Shown here piece after piece: positions 23,377 through 34,060 of a stretch of DNA of 64,000 bases; within the stretch, counting starts at the first letter, position 1, and every line of letters starts with the position of its first letter. Source of the DNA: Ambrosia x helenae (lineage: Eukaryota; Streptophyta; Magnoliopsida; Asterales; Asteraceae); NCBI GenBank assembly GCA_030844895.1, contig CM061227.1, positions 74,527,075 to 74,591,074 on the forward strand, read 5' to 3'. The notes beneath the pieces are model-generated. The model made no database searches. It saw only the letters and a list, made by a program, of their open reading frames with translations, and was not told where the DNA came from. A program made the position numbers and the translations under genes.

Positions 23377-24993
23377 TCAGATTTGGTAGTTAGAGTTGAA
23401 TGGATTTCTATTACCTTGTTGTGCTGGCTGTGTGCACTCTCTTTTGAAATGACCTTTCTCACCACAGTTGAAACAAGTGACTTTGGCTTTGTTGAAGCCA
23501 TAAGTGGTGTTAGGAGAAGTCGAAAGATCAGTTCTCCCGGTCTTTTGAATAAAATCAGTGGCTCTTCTCATAATACTTGCAAAGGCCCACTGAATGTCCA
23601 TCAATTCCATTTCTTCCTTGTCAATCTGTGCATAGTCCTCATTGGTCAAGTTGTTGTTCCCAATTTGACTAGCAACCAACCCATTGTATGATGCTACCAT
23701 TGCTGAAACTAATGCTACATGTTGTTGGGCAATCTCAACAGTAACATTGTTTAGATTTGATGTTTCCATCACAATCGGGCTTTGGTTAGTTTGACTTTGA
23801 TTAAGTTGCATCTGGTTCATTTGAGAATTGTATGGTTGTTGTTGTTGAGGTTGGCTAGCAGAGTAACATGCTGCTTGTTGCATGGGTGAAAATGGTGGAA
23901 TGTAAGTAGTAGTTGTTGGATATGATGGTGAGGTATATGAAGATGTTTGAGCAAGGTAATTGATTGGTTGTTTGGGTGGTTCAACAATGTTAGATACGCA
24001 CGCGATGTGTGGAGCAACATTAAAAGTAGAACTGGAAGTAGAATGAGAAGTAGATGTACCACCAAGATACAGTTCCGGATTCTGAGGAATTTGAGCCCTT
24101 TTTGCTTTCCTCTTTTCCTCCATCTCCTTGTTTTCCAGTTTCTGAATGAATTCATTTATCGTCCAATACTGGTACGCATCCTTCTCCTTTAACACCTCAA
24201 TATGTTGGTTCCAATATGGTGGCAATGCATCGGCAAACTTGTCCACCAATTCGGACATAGGTATGCTTATCTCATAGCTTGAAAGCTCTGTGAGTAAGTG
24301 GCAATACCTTGGGACCAACTCTTTCAAAGTCTCGTTACCCATGTAACTAAAATTCTCAAAGTCTTTTCGAAGCTCTTCCATCCTTAGCTTCCTAGTCTTC
24401 TCATTTCCATCATGCTTGTTCCTCAACATGTCCCACAGCTGTTTAGAAGTTGTGCAAGAACCAAACTGATGCAACAAATCAGTGTTGATAGCTTGGGACA
24501 ATTGAGAAAACGCCTTCTTCTCAATAGCAAACTTTTTCTTTTCATCGTCTGCAAGATTTTCCAATGGAATAGGCCCTCCCGTTTTCTCCAAGATCGGAGC
24601 AACATAGCCTTTCGCAATCATCTGCCACGCCTCAGTTCCCTCTAAACCCATACCCTCCAAATGGATCTTGAATTTGGTCTTCCACGTGTTGTAGTCGACC
24701 ATCTCCATAAGCTTAGGTGGACGGTTTCCACTCCCCGAGGACAAGTCTTGAATAAGAGTTGATATGGCATTAGTCGTCTGTGAGTGAACCGTTGCTGCTA
24801 CTACTCCCCAATAGTCACCGATCGGTTGCGGTTGTGGTTGCGCAACATGTTGAGGAATAGTACTAGTCATCGCCATGTAATTGATAGGTTGTGATGGTTG
24901 ACTAGAGTTTTGGGCAGCAACTGACCAAGGATCCATGGTTGTCTGCTGTTGTGGTGTCGTGTTAGGTCGTGGTGTAGTAGGAAAGTTCCACAT
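23377..24993 (-). CDS. element D gag, N-terminal 538 codons with first zinc knuckle
   Basis: The open stretch starts at ATG 24993 (MWNFPTTPRPN). The frame is open 48 codons further upstream, but A has the same ATG in a diverged leader, which favours this start. A Pro/Gln-rich N-terminus precedes the copia gag core of UBN2 type (GMGLEGTEAWQMIAKGY, NTDLLHQFGSCTTSKQLWD, PYWNQHIEVLKEKD). A Gln/Asn/Ser-rich spacer follows, then a CCHC zinc knuckle CFNCGEKGHFKREC at residues about 507-520. Gag packages the element RNA. The reading stops at TGA 23377-23379 and the same frame then continues for over 200 codons, so this is a truncated product of a longer gag and not its natural end. Confidence 0.85.
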   Translation of the reverse strand: MWNFPTTPRPNTTPQQQTTMDPWSVAAQNSSQPSQPINYMAMTSTIPQHVAQPQPQPIGDYWGVVAATVHSQTTNAISTLIQDLSSGSGNRPPKLMEMVDYNTWKTKFKIHLEGMGLEGTEAWQMIAKGYVAPILEKTGGPIPLENLADDEKKKFAIEKKAFSQLSQAINTDLLHQFGSCTTSKQLWDMLRNKHDGNEKTRKLRMEELRKDFENFSYMGNETLKELVPRYCHLLTELSSYEISIPMSELVDKFADALPPYWNQHIEVLKEKDAYQYWTINEFIQKLENKEMEEKRKAKRAQIPQNPELYLGGTSTSHSTSSSTFNVAPHIACVSNIVEPPKQPINYLAQTSSYTSPSYPTTTTYIPPFSPMQQAACYSASQPQQQQPYNSQMNQMQLNQSQTNQSPIVMETSNLNNVTVEIAQQHVALVSAMVASYNGLVASQIGNNNLTNEDYAQIDKEEMELMDIQWAFASIMRRATDFIQKTGRTDLSTSPNTTYGFNKAKVTCFNCGEKGHFKRECTQPAQQGNRNPFNSNYQI

Positions 24994-25636
24994 CTTGATC
25001 TGAAAATGATTAAACACGAAAAGATTAGAAAAGTTTAAAACAGATTCCTCCTTCGTATATGTCGAGTGGTCGAATGAGAGAAAATGTTCTCCTTCGACCG
25101 TTTGAAATGATACGAATGAGAGATATGACAAACACAAATCACTTTCGACCGTTTAAACCCTCTTTCGACCGTTTGAATTTCACCTTCGACCGTCCGAATG
25201 GTCGAATGAGACAAATATGGTCGAATGTACACCAATACACTAACAAACTCTAGGTTCGACCGGTTAAATCACCACCTTCGACCAAAAATCCTTTGGTTCG
25301 ACCAAATTAACACACACGTTCGCCTATTCTCCCTAGGTTCGACACTGCACTTTCAAAAACGGTTATTCTTTGAAAATCAGTTAATTTTGATCAAATTTTT
25401 CAAAAGTTGAAAGAATTTGATGATTCTAAACAAGTTTTGCTTCAGATTTGATTTGGAACAAGTTTATCAAAGAGAATTATGCATTTTATCCATGAAAACA
25501 AGCTTTAATCAATCAAATTATCATCAATTCAGTTTTATCAATGAAAACAGAAAGTTTTTGATCAAAATAGGGTCCAAATCAGCTGTAAAATTATCAATTT
25601 GTGGTTGTTTGATCTATAATGGCTCTGATGCCACTT
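24994..25636 (-). other. 5' leader of element D with TTCGACC motif cluster
   Basis: The untranslated leader lies between the primer site and gag. Motifs TTCGACC(G), GGTCGAATG and close variants occur about a dozen times between 25040 and 25340 on both strands. The part next to the LTR (25380-25620) is AT-rich. It aligns with the leader of A. Confidence 0.8.
25622..25633 (-). promoter_or_regulatory. primer-binding site of element D
   Basis: On the minus strand TGGCATCAGAGC lies three bases after the 5' LTR end. It differs by one base from the initiator tRNA-Met type TGGTATCAGAGC. Confidence 0.85.
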
Positions 25637-26173
25637 TGTTAGCGCGTAGGATCGTCAAAACTACAAAGATAGTGATCAAACAAGTTTGATTCAGGTACGG
25701 AATCCCTAAATCAATCACAAAATGATAATAATATCAACAAAACACAGAAATCATCTTTAAAAGCTTCATTTCATTCATAAAAACACTCAATTACACGTTA
25801 AAATAAGGTTTACAATCAAACTATGACGTGAATTAAGTTTACACAAAACCCTAGGGAGAGACTCAAACAGGAGGGAAACAAAAATGACCAAAAACTTACA
25901 TTCAAAATGAGCTTAACCTATTTATAGGCCTGCACATTTGCCCATATTGCTTGGTCGAATGTGCAGATTCGCCCATTCATCATGGTCGAACCAAGCTATA
26001 CATTAACATCTATTCTACCTTCGACCTCCTATCTCTCCTTCGCACCTTTTCCTCTCCTTCGCACCTTCTGAAATCTTCATTCGCCCATTCAATCTTCCTT
26101 CGCCCACTTGTCAAAACACAATAACATATGTTAATTGTAATCCAAAGCATTAGTCGCACAAAATGCATCTACA
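25637..26173 (-). repeat. 5' LTR of element D (537 bp)
   Basis: It begins (plus strand) TGTTAGCGCG and ends CATCTACA, followed by the target duplication TTACT. A TATA box is at 25917-25928 on the minus strand. By eye about eight substitutions separate it from the 3' LTR, most of them transitions. Confidence 0.93.
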
Positions 26174-27360
26174 TTACTATTTTAATCATTAAAATACTAT
26201 TTAAATTCATTAAATCTATTTTAAATGCATATAAATTGAGAAAAGTTATGGAAAAATTATTTTCACTATTTTTCATCAGAAAATAATATTTTTTCATAAA
26301 AATATCTTTTTTGGATCATATCTTGTATTTTTAGTTTATTTATATTTAATTAGATAAATAAAATATTTTGTTAAATATAAATTATAAAATCTGTTTTATG
26401 GATATTTTTCTATAAAATAGAAAATATTCCTAAGTGTGCAAAACATAAGTGTTTATTTTTCTTAGTCACATATTTATTCATGAATCGTGATATATTTATT
26501 TCAAAAATTGTATTATATTCGAGTTATCATAGAACTTCATCTTCCCCACACACGCCTAGCAAATCCTAATGCCTTAGATTTTGGATGCCTTAGACTTTTA
26601 TAGTCACTTTCCTCATTAGTATTCTATTACATATAGGTTGAGTTCTTCGGAATTCCTAAGCCTTTTGTGACGAACCATATTGGAATTAACACTTAGCGAA
26701 ACTGTGAGTATATCTTTCTCCCTTTTCATGTTTTACTCTTTTGGGGCTATTCATGTACACTATTATCAAAGGTTATTCTTATACTTAATGCAATTCTCAT
26801 GTGTGTTTGCTTTATGTGTATTTGTGTGTATCTATGCTTAGTAAAAATCATTAACTGTCATGCGGCCTTACATTTCAATGAATAGTACTATGGTATATAC
26901 CCATCGTGACTCTGTTGAGAGACCTTGGTTATTGTCTTGTGATTCATTATACTAAAAATGGTTTTCATGTGTTATTCTCATTCTATTAGGGTTGGTTTTG
27001 ACTAATACTGCTTAATACATAATTGCAAACGGTATACAACACATGAATTGCGAAGCATTTTTATATTATATGTATGAAATGGATGTACTCACCAATGCAT
27101 TATATGTGTTGACAAAATATTTTGTACATGTTTCAGGTGAAGTTTGATATCGCTTGCTTTTCACGCTTAGGCTATGGACCTAGTGCTTTAACAAAATTTG
27201 AACATTTATTTACTATGTTTGGAATTTATTTTTGAGACTATTGGTATTTCATTTTAATGGAAGTTGTTGCTATTATTATTTACATTTTTAGTCTATGTGC
27301 TATTGAACAATCGTCATTACGTGACACCTCGATGATTCCGCCATCAGTTGGAGTGTTACA
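26174..27360 (+). mobile_element. right part of the old gypsy LTR split by element D
   Basis: This AT-rich segment ends with CGTGACACCTCGATGATTCC and CAGTTGGAGTGTTACA, clearly related to the terminus of the H LTRs. Other shared landmarks are the GGTATACA block (about 27030) and the TGTTTCAG acceptor (27131-27136). The first five bases repeat D's target duplication. What follows at 27361 is LINE sequence, with no primer site, so this is either a solo LTR or the 3' LTR of a lost element. Confidence 0.75.
26704..27136 (+). other. candidate LTR intron (old LTR)
   Basis: AAACT|GTGAGTATATC and CATGTTTCAG|GTG define 433 bp at the same relative place as in the H, E, G and solo LTRs. Splicing is inferred. 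Confidence 0.4.
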
Positions 27361-29275
27361 TTAATGGAGCACCCACTTTGGAATTCCAGTGTTTTTAGGG
27401 AGTCTGACAAGGTGATCTGTTGTTACCTTTTATTTTTGTTCTTACTGTGGAAGCGTTGATGTGTTTTTTTCTCAAAAGCCAAATAATTGGGTTTGATTAA
27501 GGGAGTTAAACTTCCTAATGACGGGCTGACTTTATCTCACCTAATGTATGCGGATGATGTGATTGTGTTGGGAGAATTGGGTGAAGGTAACATTAAAAAC
27601 GTTATTCGACTACTAAGGTGTTTGCACATCGTCTTGGATCTAAAGGTAAACCATTCAAATACAAACTTATATGGGGTTGGGGTGTTTGATGATATAGTAG
27701 TCAATGCAGCTAATAATAATAATAATAATAATAATATAACCAGAAATGTACTACCGTTTAATTATCTTGGGGTCCTTGTTGGCCCAAATATGGGACAATC
27801 TAGGCATCAGAAAGAAGTTATTGAGGCATTCAAAACTAAGTTAACAAAATGGAAAGCAAAATAATTATTCATGGGTGGCAGAGTTGTTTTACTAAAGTCG
27901 GTTCTAGATAGCATCCCATTATATTTTTCTCCCCTTTTATGACGCCCAATTGTATACTCGAGCAACTTGAGGCCCTTAGGAGGAGATTTTTCTGGGGAGG
28001 AAATGACGAAAAAAGAAGACCTCATGGGTGTGTTTGGACTGAGTGATATGACCATTGGATAAAGGGGGATCGGTTTAGGTTCGCTAAAACACATTAATTG
28101 GAGCCTTTTATTGAAATGATTTTGGCGCTACAAGACGAAAGAGACAACTTTGTGGCGGAGAGTCATTAGCGCAGTACACCTTAACCATAGGTCATGATCT
28201 TATTTTCCAAATAGAGAAAGTATTTCGAGAGTTTGGAATTCAGTTTGTAAAGCAGAAAAGGAGTTGGAAACATTTAACTTACGGGTCAATGAAGCAATAA
28301 AGAGAAAGTGGGAACCAAATTATCTACAAGGTTTTGGATAGATACTTGAAATGGGGACGGGCCTTTAATGTATAAATATCCACTGTTGTTCGCTTTAGAA
28401 TGCTCTAAACAGTGTATAGTGGCACAAAGAATTGGGGTACAAATGAGCGTTGGGGTTGGGTCTTAGGCATAGAAGAGGGTTCCGATTGGTTGGGAGGAAC
28501 AACAATGACTGGACTGCAACTATTTGATGCAACGGGTTCACTTGAATGCTAATAGAGACAGTTGGAAGTGGAGCTGGGTTACGGGTGGAGTATATTCGAT
28601 CGGCTCCTGCAAAAACAAACTAGCAGCATCGGCAGTGCCATTTTTTCTGTTTCTAGGATCGAAATGGGTTCCGAAGAAAAATAATTTTCTGGCTTGGAGG
28701 GCTGACCAGGGGAGACTTTTGACTTTGGATGGTTTAACGCGAAGGAAAATCATCAACATACCAATGACGTGCAGGCTATGTGAAGATCTCACAGAATCTT
28801 CAGATCAGTTCTTTATTGAATGTTTTATGGCACCGAACTTGTGGTACAAGATTAGTGAGTGGTGCAAAATACCTCCAATATTCGCATTCTCGGTACGTGA
28901 TCTCTTGTCCTTTCATTTGAAAGAAATAATGAGCAATGTGAAGAAGAAAGCAGTGCAAGCGGTAATTAATACTTACTACTTTGTGGGTCATTTGGAAAGG
29001 TCAGAACGACAAAATTTTCTCCTGAAAAAGGGCGACTTTGGAACGTTGGTTGTGCGAAATCAAGACTTTATCCTTTTTGTGGGTCAAGATCAATAGAGCA
29101 AAAGAGGAAACATTTAGTTGGGAAAGGTGGTCTAGATTCGAAATCTGAATGTAATGCGATAATTAGTATTAGGTGAATGTATGGGGGTCGGTTCTATTTA
29201 GCGTCTTTCTATTAGAATTTGTACTACCTATTTGACGATAAATAAATGAAGTTTTCCGTTTAAAAAATCAGAACT
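27361..29275 (+). pseudogene. L1-type LINE fragment: reverse transcriptase C-terminal part and zf-RVT
   Basis: A degenerate non-LTR retrotransposon ORF2 is spread over several frames. It enters at NGAPTLEF, a block typical of plant L1 reverse transcriptases, then shows a QGDLL-like block and the active site as HLMYADDVIVLGE (about 27545). A run of AAT codons (27714-27733) inserts an Asn tract. NYLGVLVG and KWKAK follow. At 28680-28800 the zinc-binding domain appears as NNFLAWRADQGRLLTLDGL and CRLCEDLTESSDQFF. It tails off in a T/A-rich end (AAATAAATGAAG, about 29240-29275). The endonuclease and 5' part are missing. Many stops and frame changes occur, so it is a dead relic. Confidence 0.85.
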
Positions 29276-29384
29276 TAAAACAAAACACTAAATACCTAAC
29301 TCAACCCAACAAAAAAATATTCTACGATATAACCCAACAAAACACTGACTTTACGGACGAGAGGTATTTAGATAAATGAAAAGC

Positions 29385-30347
29385 TCTCGCCGTGTGTTGG
29401 TAACGGGTCCAAAGTCGCTTTCTGGACTGATTGCTGGGCTTCGACTCCTAACTTTAAGGCGCTATTTCCAGCCCTCTACTCTGTTGCGCTGAATAAGGAA
29501 GCCCGCGTCTACGACTGTTTTGATCGGGTCAATGGCTGCATCACTTGGAAATGGGATTGGCGAAATGGAGGGGCATCTAATTTGGTCTCTGGGCAGCTTG
29601 GTAGTTTGGAAACTATTATGGCAAATGTGACTTTTAAAGATATTCCGGATGTTTGGAAGTGGCAAAATGACTCGGGCGCCCTCTTTTCGGTAAAAGACCT
29701 TCGCAGGGAGTTGGAGTCTACCAGTGGGACGCTTCCTTCTAATGCTCGCTTTGCTTGGAATTCATGGGCGATTCCAAAAGCGAATGTGCTACTGTGGAAA
29801 ATTATTTTGGGGAAGATCCCGACGAAAGTGGACTTGGCGTATCGTGGAGTAATCATCCCTAACGTGGTGTGTTCTAGATGCAATATTGATGCCGAGGATA
29901 CCTACCATACTTTCGTTTCTTGCCTTTGGGCTAGATCGGTTTGGTGGAACGTTTTGGCTTGGTTGAAGATTACTTGGCCGCAAAACATAAATTCGGTCGA
30001 AGCTTGGCTGGATTTTTTGTTCCAGCAGCCGGGTTCTTAAAACTAGAAAAAAAGCGTGGGTATGATCATTCAAGCGACTCTATGGAGACTGTGGCTGGCG
30101 AGAAATAAGAAGACGTTTGAAGGCGCTTTCAAATCGGTTCGGGTGACGTTTGACCTCATCAAAGAAGATTCCTTCCTTTGGTTAACCCAAAGATCGAAGT
30201 TGGGCTCAGTTTCTTGGGCTGACTGGGCTAGTTTTGAAATTTCTTTGGCGATGTAATGTCTTTTTATTTTGGCGTTTTGGTGTATTTACAGCTTCTTGCT
30301 AGCCTTTTATATAAATATAAAGAGTTTTGCCGTTAAAAAAAAAAAAG
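29385..30347 (+). pseudogene. second L1-type LINE 3' fragment with poly-A
   Basis: This 5'-truncated LINE begins within the ORF2 tail (SKVAFWTDCW block, about 29405). It keeps one long frame from about 29400 to 30040 with the KWQNDSGALFSVKDLRR block. The zf-RVT signature follows (WNSWAIPKANVLLWKIILGK, then CSRCNIDAEDTYHTF), then a stop at 30038-30040. The remaining tail shows TLWRLWLARNKK, the usual last block of plant L1 ORF2. It ends with an A-run at 30335-30347. It is better preserved than the neighbour at 27361 and belongs to another subfamily. No target duplication was found. Confidence 0.85.
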
Positions 30348-30615
30348 GAAAATCCAAATTTGTGTATATATTTAGGGAGATGTATTGGTTCCAGAAGGGA
30401 AGAAAAACAATTGGTATACTTTTTTGTCTGACATATACCTTCCACTGACCCTCTTTAATTTCTTGTTTCTGAATCCTCATATGCACACCCCACCGTCCAA
30501 ACCACAAATTCCATACTCCTTGTGGGTTTTTTGGTGGCCTTTTAATATTTAATAAACATCCCACTTTGGAAAGAAAACTAGTTTGTTTGATGATGTTATA
30601 ATTACTTTATAACCT

Positions 30616-30616
<1 letters not shown>
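30348..30616. other. unassigned DNA
   Basis: There is no coding signal. Mixed-composition DNA lies between the LINE poly-A and the AAT microsatellite. Confidence 0.4.

Positions 30617-30676
<60 letters not shown>
30617..30676. repeat. (TAA)n microsatellite, about 19 units
   Basis: An almost uninterrupted AAT/TAA run lies directly before the MITE-like element. Confidence 0.95.
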
Positions 30677-30680
30677 TAAA

Positions 30681-30973
30681 GACTATAAGGAGTGGTGGGG
30701 GAAAGAGGGGGATGAAGCGCCATATGGCATTTGTGGGACCCATGTGGGGGAAAAAAATTGTGGGGAGTGGAAGAGGGGGAAGAGAGGGGGGAAGAAAATA
30801 ATATTATATTGTGTTAAAGTTAAAAAAAAAAAAGTTGGCCAATCCACGCATGCCACCTCACCCCCACCCCAAGCCCCACGCCGGTGAAGCCACCCACGCC
30901 ACTCTCCCGCCCCTACCGGCGGCGGTGTTCCCCCCCTTCCCGCCCCTCTCCCGCCCCCACTCCTCTGATAGTC
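30681..30973. mobile_element. MITE-like element with G-rich and C-rich ends
   Basis: The ends are imperfect inverted repeats: GACTATAAGGAGTGGTGGGGG at the left and, on the other strand from the right, GACTATCAGAGGAGTGGGGGC. The left half is purine-rich (many GGGG) and the right half pyrimidine-rich (CCCC, CTCCCGCCC), joined by a poly-A stretch at about 30822. Length 293 bp and no coding capacity suit a non-autonomous DNA transposon. No target duplication is evident, so superfamily is open. Confidence 0.5.
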
Positions 30974-32607
30974 TAACAAGGTACGCAATTTTAATGGGTG
31001 AAAGGAAACTTTTCGGCGTTAATTTAACAAATAAACGGCACCCAAGTAGAAAAATAATAATTATTCTTTCTGATATGGTTGGTTCATAACCAATATACGA
31101 ATACTAATGATATATAACTCAGTTAAAATGGTTAATATAACCCTGAAAACAATTTGGGTTACGTTACAAGATTGATTATAAAAAATTGAGAAATCGGGAA
31201 CTCTCAAATAATCGGTCAGGAACTCTCAAATAATCGGTGGTTGAAGACATCTCTCAACGACATAGTGGTGATATGAAACTCGAGGAATGAAACGGTATTT
31301 CGAGCTAATGATGTACGGAAAAAAATCTTATTTTAGAGGTGATTATGTATAACTCTTTTCGTTGGATTCGTAGTAGGAATAACAAGATTAATATTTGTGG
31401 TGGGGGTCGAGTAGATGAAAATCTGTTTATATACATGCAACTTCTTTTATTTGAATCTGGGTAACCTTATCCTTATAATTTTCGGTTGTTTATAACGGGT
31501 ATATTGGAGGCTGTTAGCTGAAAGCTGTTAGTTAGTTGCTGTAAGCTTCTTAAATATATTTTGGTGTTTTATAATAATCAATTTTAAATAACATACAAAG
31601 GTTTCTCAAAAAAAAAAATGTATAAAATGATCAAAATGAGCATAATTAAAAACTTGTAAAGAAGGTTTTTATTTTATTTTTAAAATAAAATGAGTATTTG
31701 TGTCATTTACTAATTAAAAGCTTGTAACTAGTAAAGTTTTTTTCTTAAAAACTAGTATTAGTAACTTTTCACTATAGAGCTTTTTCTCTAACCTAAAAGC
31801 TTCCAACTAATTCAACCAAACAAGGCTTTTTATTAAGTAGAAGTTTTTTTCTTAAAAACTTAAAGCTCTTAAAAACTTTTAAAAGCACCTTGCTAAACAT
31901 ACTCAACTTAAAAAAATTGTTTAGAGAAAAAAAAGTTTAGAGCATTAAAAAACAAAGTTTAGAGAAAATCATATGATGCACGTTTACGATTACGTTTTAT
32001 AAGATAAGAATCGACTTTTTTTAGTTGATGAGAGAGAATATTTAACAAGTTCAATAAGCAACCGAAAGTATTAACCCACTTAGAAAAACAATCTATATCT
32101 ATATCTATATTCATCTATATCTGTATCTATAATAAACCAAAGCATTTTTAATGACATGTTATAATATTATGCAATCTCTCTTTTTAGAGATGTCACATAG
32201 AATGTGATGTGGTAACTCTAGATCAATTAAAAAAAGGAATAAATATGATTTAACATAATTTATTAAATATTTAATCTACTAAATGTAAATATTAAAACTT
32301 TATTATTTTCTTTCTTATGTTTCCTCTCATAACTTTTAAACGTTAATATCTTTTATATACGAGATTTTTTAAAGAAAAAAATTAAACCAAATTAACGAGC
32401 GTTTTATTATCTTTCCAACGAGTACCATAGTGCTATATAAAAACGGAGAAAAAAAACGACTATTTTTTGTAACCCGACAGGTATTGTGTCAGGTTTGGAA
32501 TTAGTTTAAAAAAATTGTGGGTTTGGGTCGGGCCTGGGATTAGGTGATACCCGACCCAATTACCCTTTTTTATATTAGAATATGATAACTTATGACAGAG
32601 ATTTGTT

Positions 32608-32691
<84 letters not shown>

Positions 32692-33385
32692 CATGATCAT
32701 CATCATCATTAATCATATATTGGCAAGTTATTAATTATGTTGTCATATTAGATATTTTATTATGCCATATTAGATATTTCAACCCGGGACGCTCTCCAAC
32801 AGGTAATTGCTATGTTTTCTTTTTCTACCATATTCTGAAATAGCTCAAATCTTATTGTATGCAGTTAAAGAACTTTGACTAAATGTATTGGTGCTAAACA
32901 ATCACTGTCCCCTTGAAGTGCTTGGGATCTTAATATTCTGTTTTAGGTGTTGATGTTGTAAGGTGAAATGGATCTTTTGGTATTTTTTTTTAGTATCTAA
33001 TGTAAGTTGATACATAGATGTCATTTTTATAGTTTAGATACTTCTAATTTTATTCACTTTACGTAGATTTCTCAACCCGGGACGCTCCCAAGGTATAAGC
33101 TAGTAAGTAGTAAATAAATGAAAGGCAATATTAGTAAGGTTAGGTACCTAAGAACACTAAGCTAATTAAGAATGGTGATACTTATTATGGACACTTATTT
33201 TTCTAAGGAATTTTTTTTATTTATACATATATTATCAATTTTAGATTATAAATATGTGTTGATGCTTACTTTTCAAATTCAAACATGTATACACACAACA
33301 AATGTATATTAGGAAAATATGTTCATGTCCTAATCTTCTTTTTCTATGTATGTATTGCAATCATTCTACACATTTGCATATATAC
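30974..33385. other. unassigned AT-rich DNA with minor repeats
   Basis: No gene was found. Contents are a 22-bp tandem duplication of GGAACTCTCAAATAATCGGT (31197-31240) and a possible MITE-like zone with complementary AAAGCTT/AAGTTTTTTTCTTAAAAACT blocks (31505-31905). There is an ATCTAT-rich stretch (32094-32130), the trinucleotide run at 32611, and CAACCCGGGACGCTC twice (32780-32794 and 33073-33087). Confidence 0.45.
32611..32691. repeat. (AAT)n microsatellite, about 27 units
   Basis: A pure AAT run passes at its right end into CATGATCATCATCATCATT. Confidence 0.95.
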
Positions 33386-34060
33386 GTACATTCGAAGGCC
33401 TGGGGCAATGGATGTTGGTAGTAGAGTACAGGGCAATCCTTAAATACCGGCTGATGATACCCATTTTCTCCGATGATGAAAATTGCCCGGTCTGCTGCAA
33501 AGCTTGCCTTAATAAGTATGGGGAACATGCGTTACATTGTAAGGAATTGCCAGGGTTTAAATATCGGCAAGATTTTGTCCAGGATGCTTTGGCAGACATC
33601 CTTAGAAGAGTAGGGATCTCCGCAAGAAAATAGGCGTCAGTTAATTTTCTCATAGACCCCGCGGAGGGGAGGTCCACCTTGCGCCCAGCAGACGTCTTAG
33701 ATTTTGGTTGGGAAGGTGGGAAACATGCGTGTGTTGATCTTACCGGGGTGTCCCCCTTGTTGGGCTTCGGGATAGTGGGTTTGTGGCCGGGCAAGCGGTC
33801 ATGAAAGCTGATTCCAAGAAAGTGGAAAAGCATGCTAAAGCATGTGAGGATAATCAGCATGATTTCGTTCCCTTGGCCTTCGACACGTTCGGTTCCTTGG
33901 CACCGGAGGCGGTGCGGTTTTTTGCTCGGGTTCAACGAGTAGTGCAAAACAACTTTTCCACCCCTAAGGGCGGTGTTTTGTTTTTAGCAGATTGAGATTT
34001 TCTATTCAAAAAAAGGGTGGCGGCGCAGCTTGTTGTCCGCCTACCTACAATCCTTATATA
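33386..34060 (+). pseudogene. C-terminal relic of a non-LTR reverse transcriptase polyprotein
   Basis: Two open stretches in different frames (to 33633 and 33783-33995) read CPVCCKACLNKYGEHALHC, then ELPGFKYRQDFVQDALADIL and RRVGISARK. Later come AGQAVMKADSKKVEKHAKAC and PLAFDTFGSLAPEAVRFFAR, then AAQLVVRLPT in a third frame. I recognise this block order, with a Cys/His cluster (CxxC...HxxxC), as the conserved tail of reverse-transcriptase-containing plant LINE-like proteins. The polymerase domain is absent. Stops and at least two frame changes interrupt it. It is followed by a T/A-rich end. Confidence 0.65.

Larger units (their letters stand above)
10971..26173 (-). mobile_element. complete 15.2 kb Ty1/copia (Sirevirus-like) element D
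   Basis: Two 537 bp LTRs (10971-11507 and 25637-26173) with TG...CA ends are flanked by the perfect target duplication TTACT (10966-10970, 26174-26178). Reading on the minus strand the order is 5' LTR, primer site, leader, gag, gag extension, protease, integrase, reverse transcriptase, RNase H, a 2.3 kb spacer, ORF3, polypurine tract and 3' LTR. A long extended gag plus a third ORF after pol is the layout of the Sirevirus lineage. By eye the LTRs differ at about eight positions, so insertion is recent, yet stops and frameshifts in all ORFs make it non-functional. It landed inside an older gypsy LTR. Confidence 0.93.

Noticed and set aside
30811..31089. Pro-rich ORF
   Set aside because: Product of the C-rich arm of the MITE-like element.
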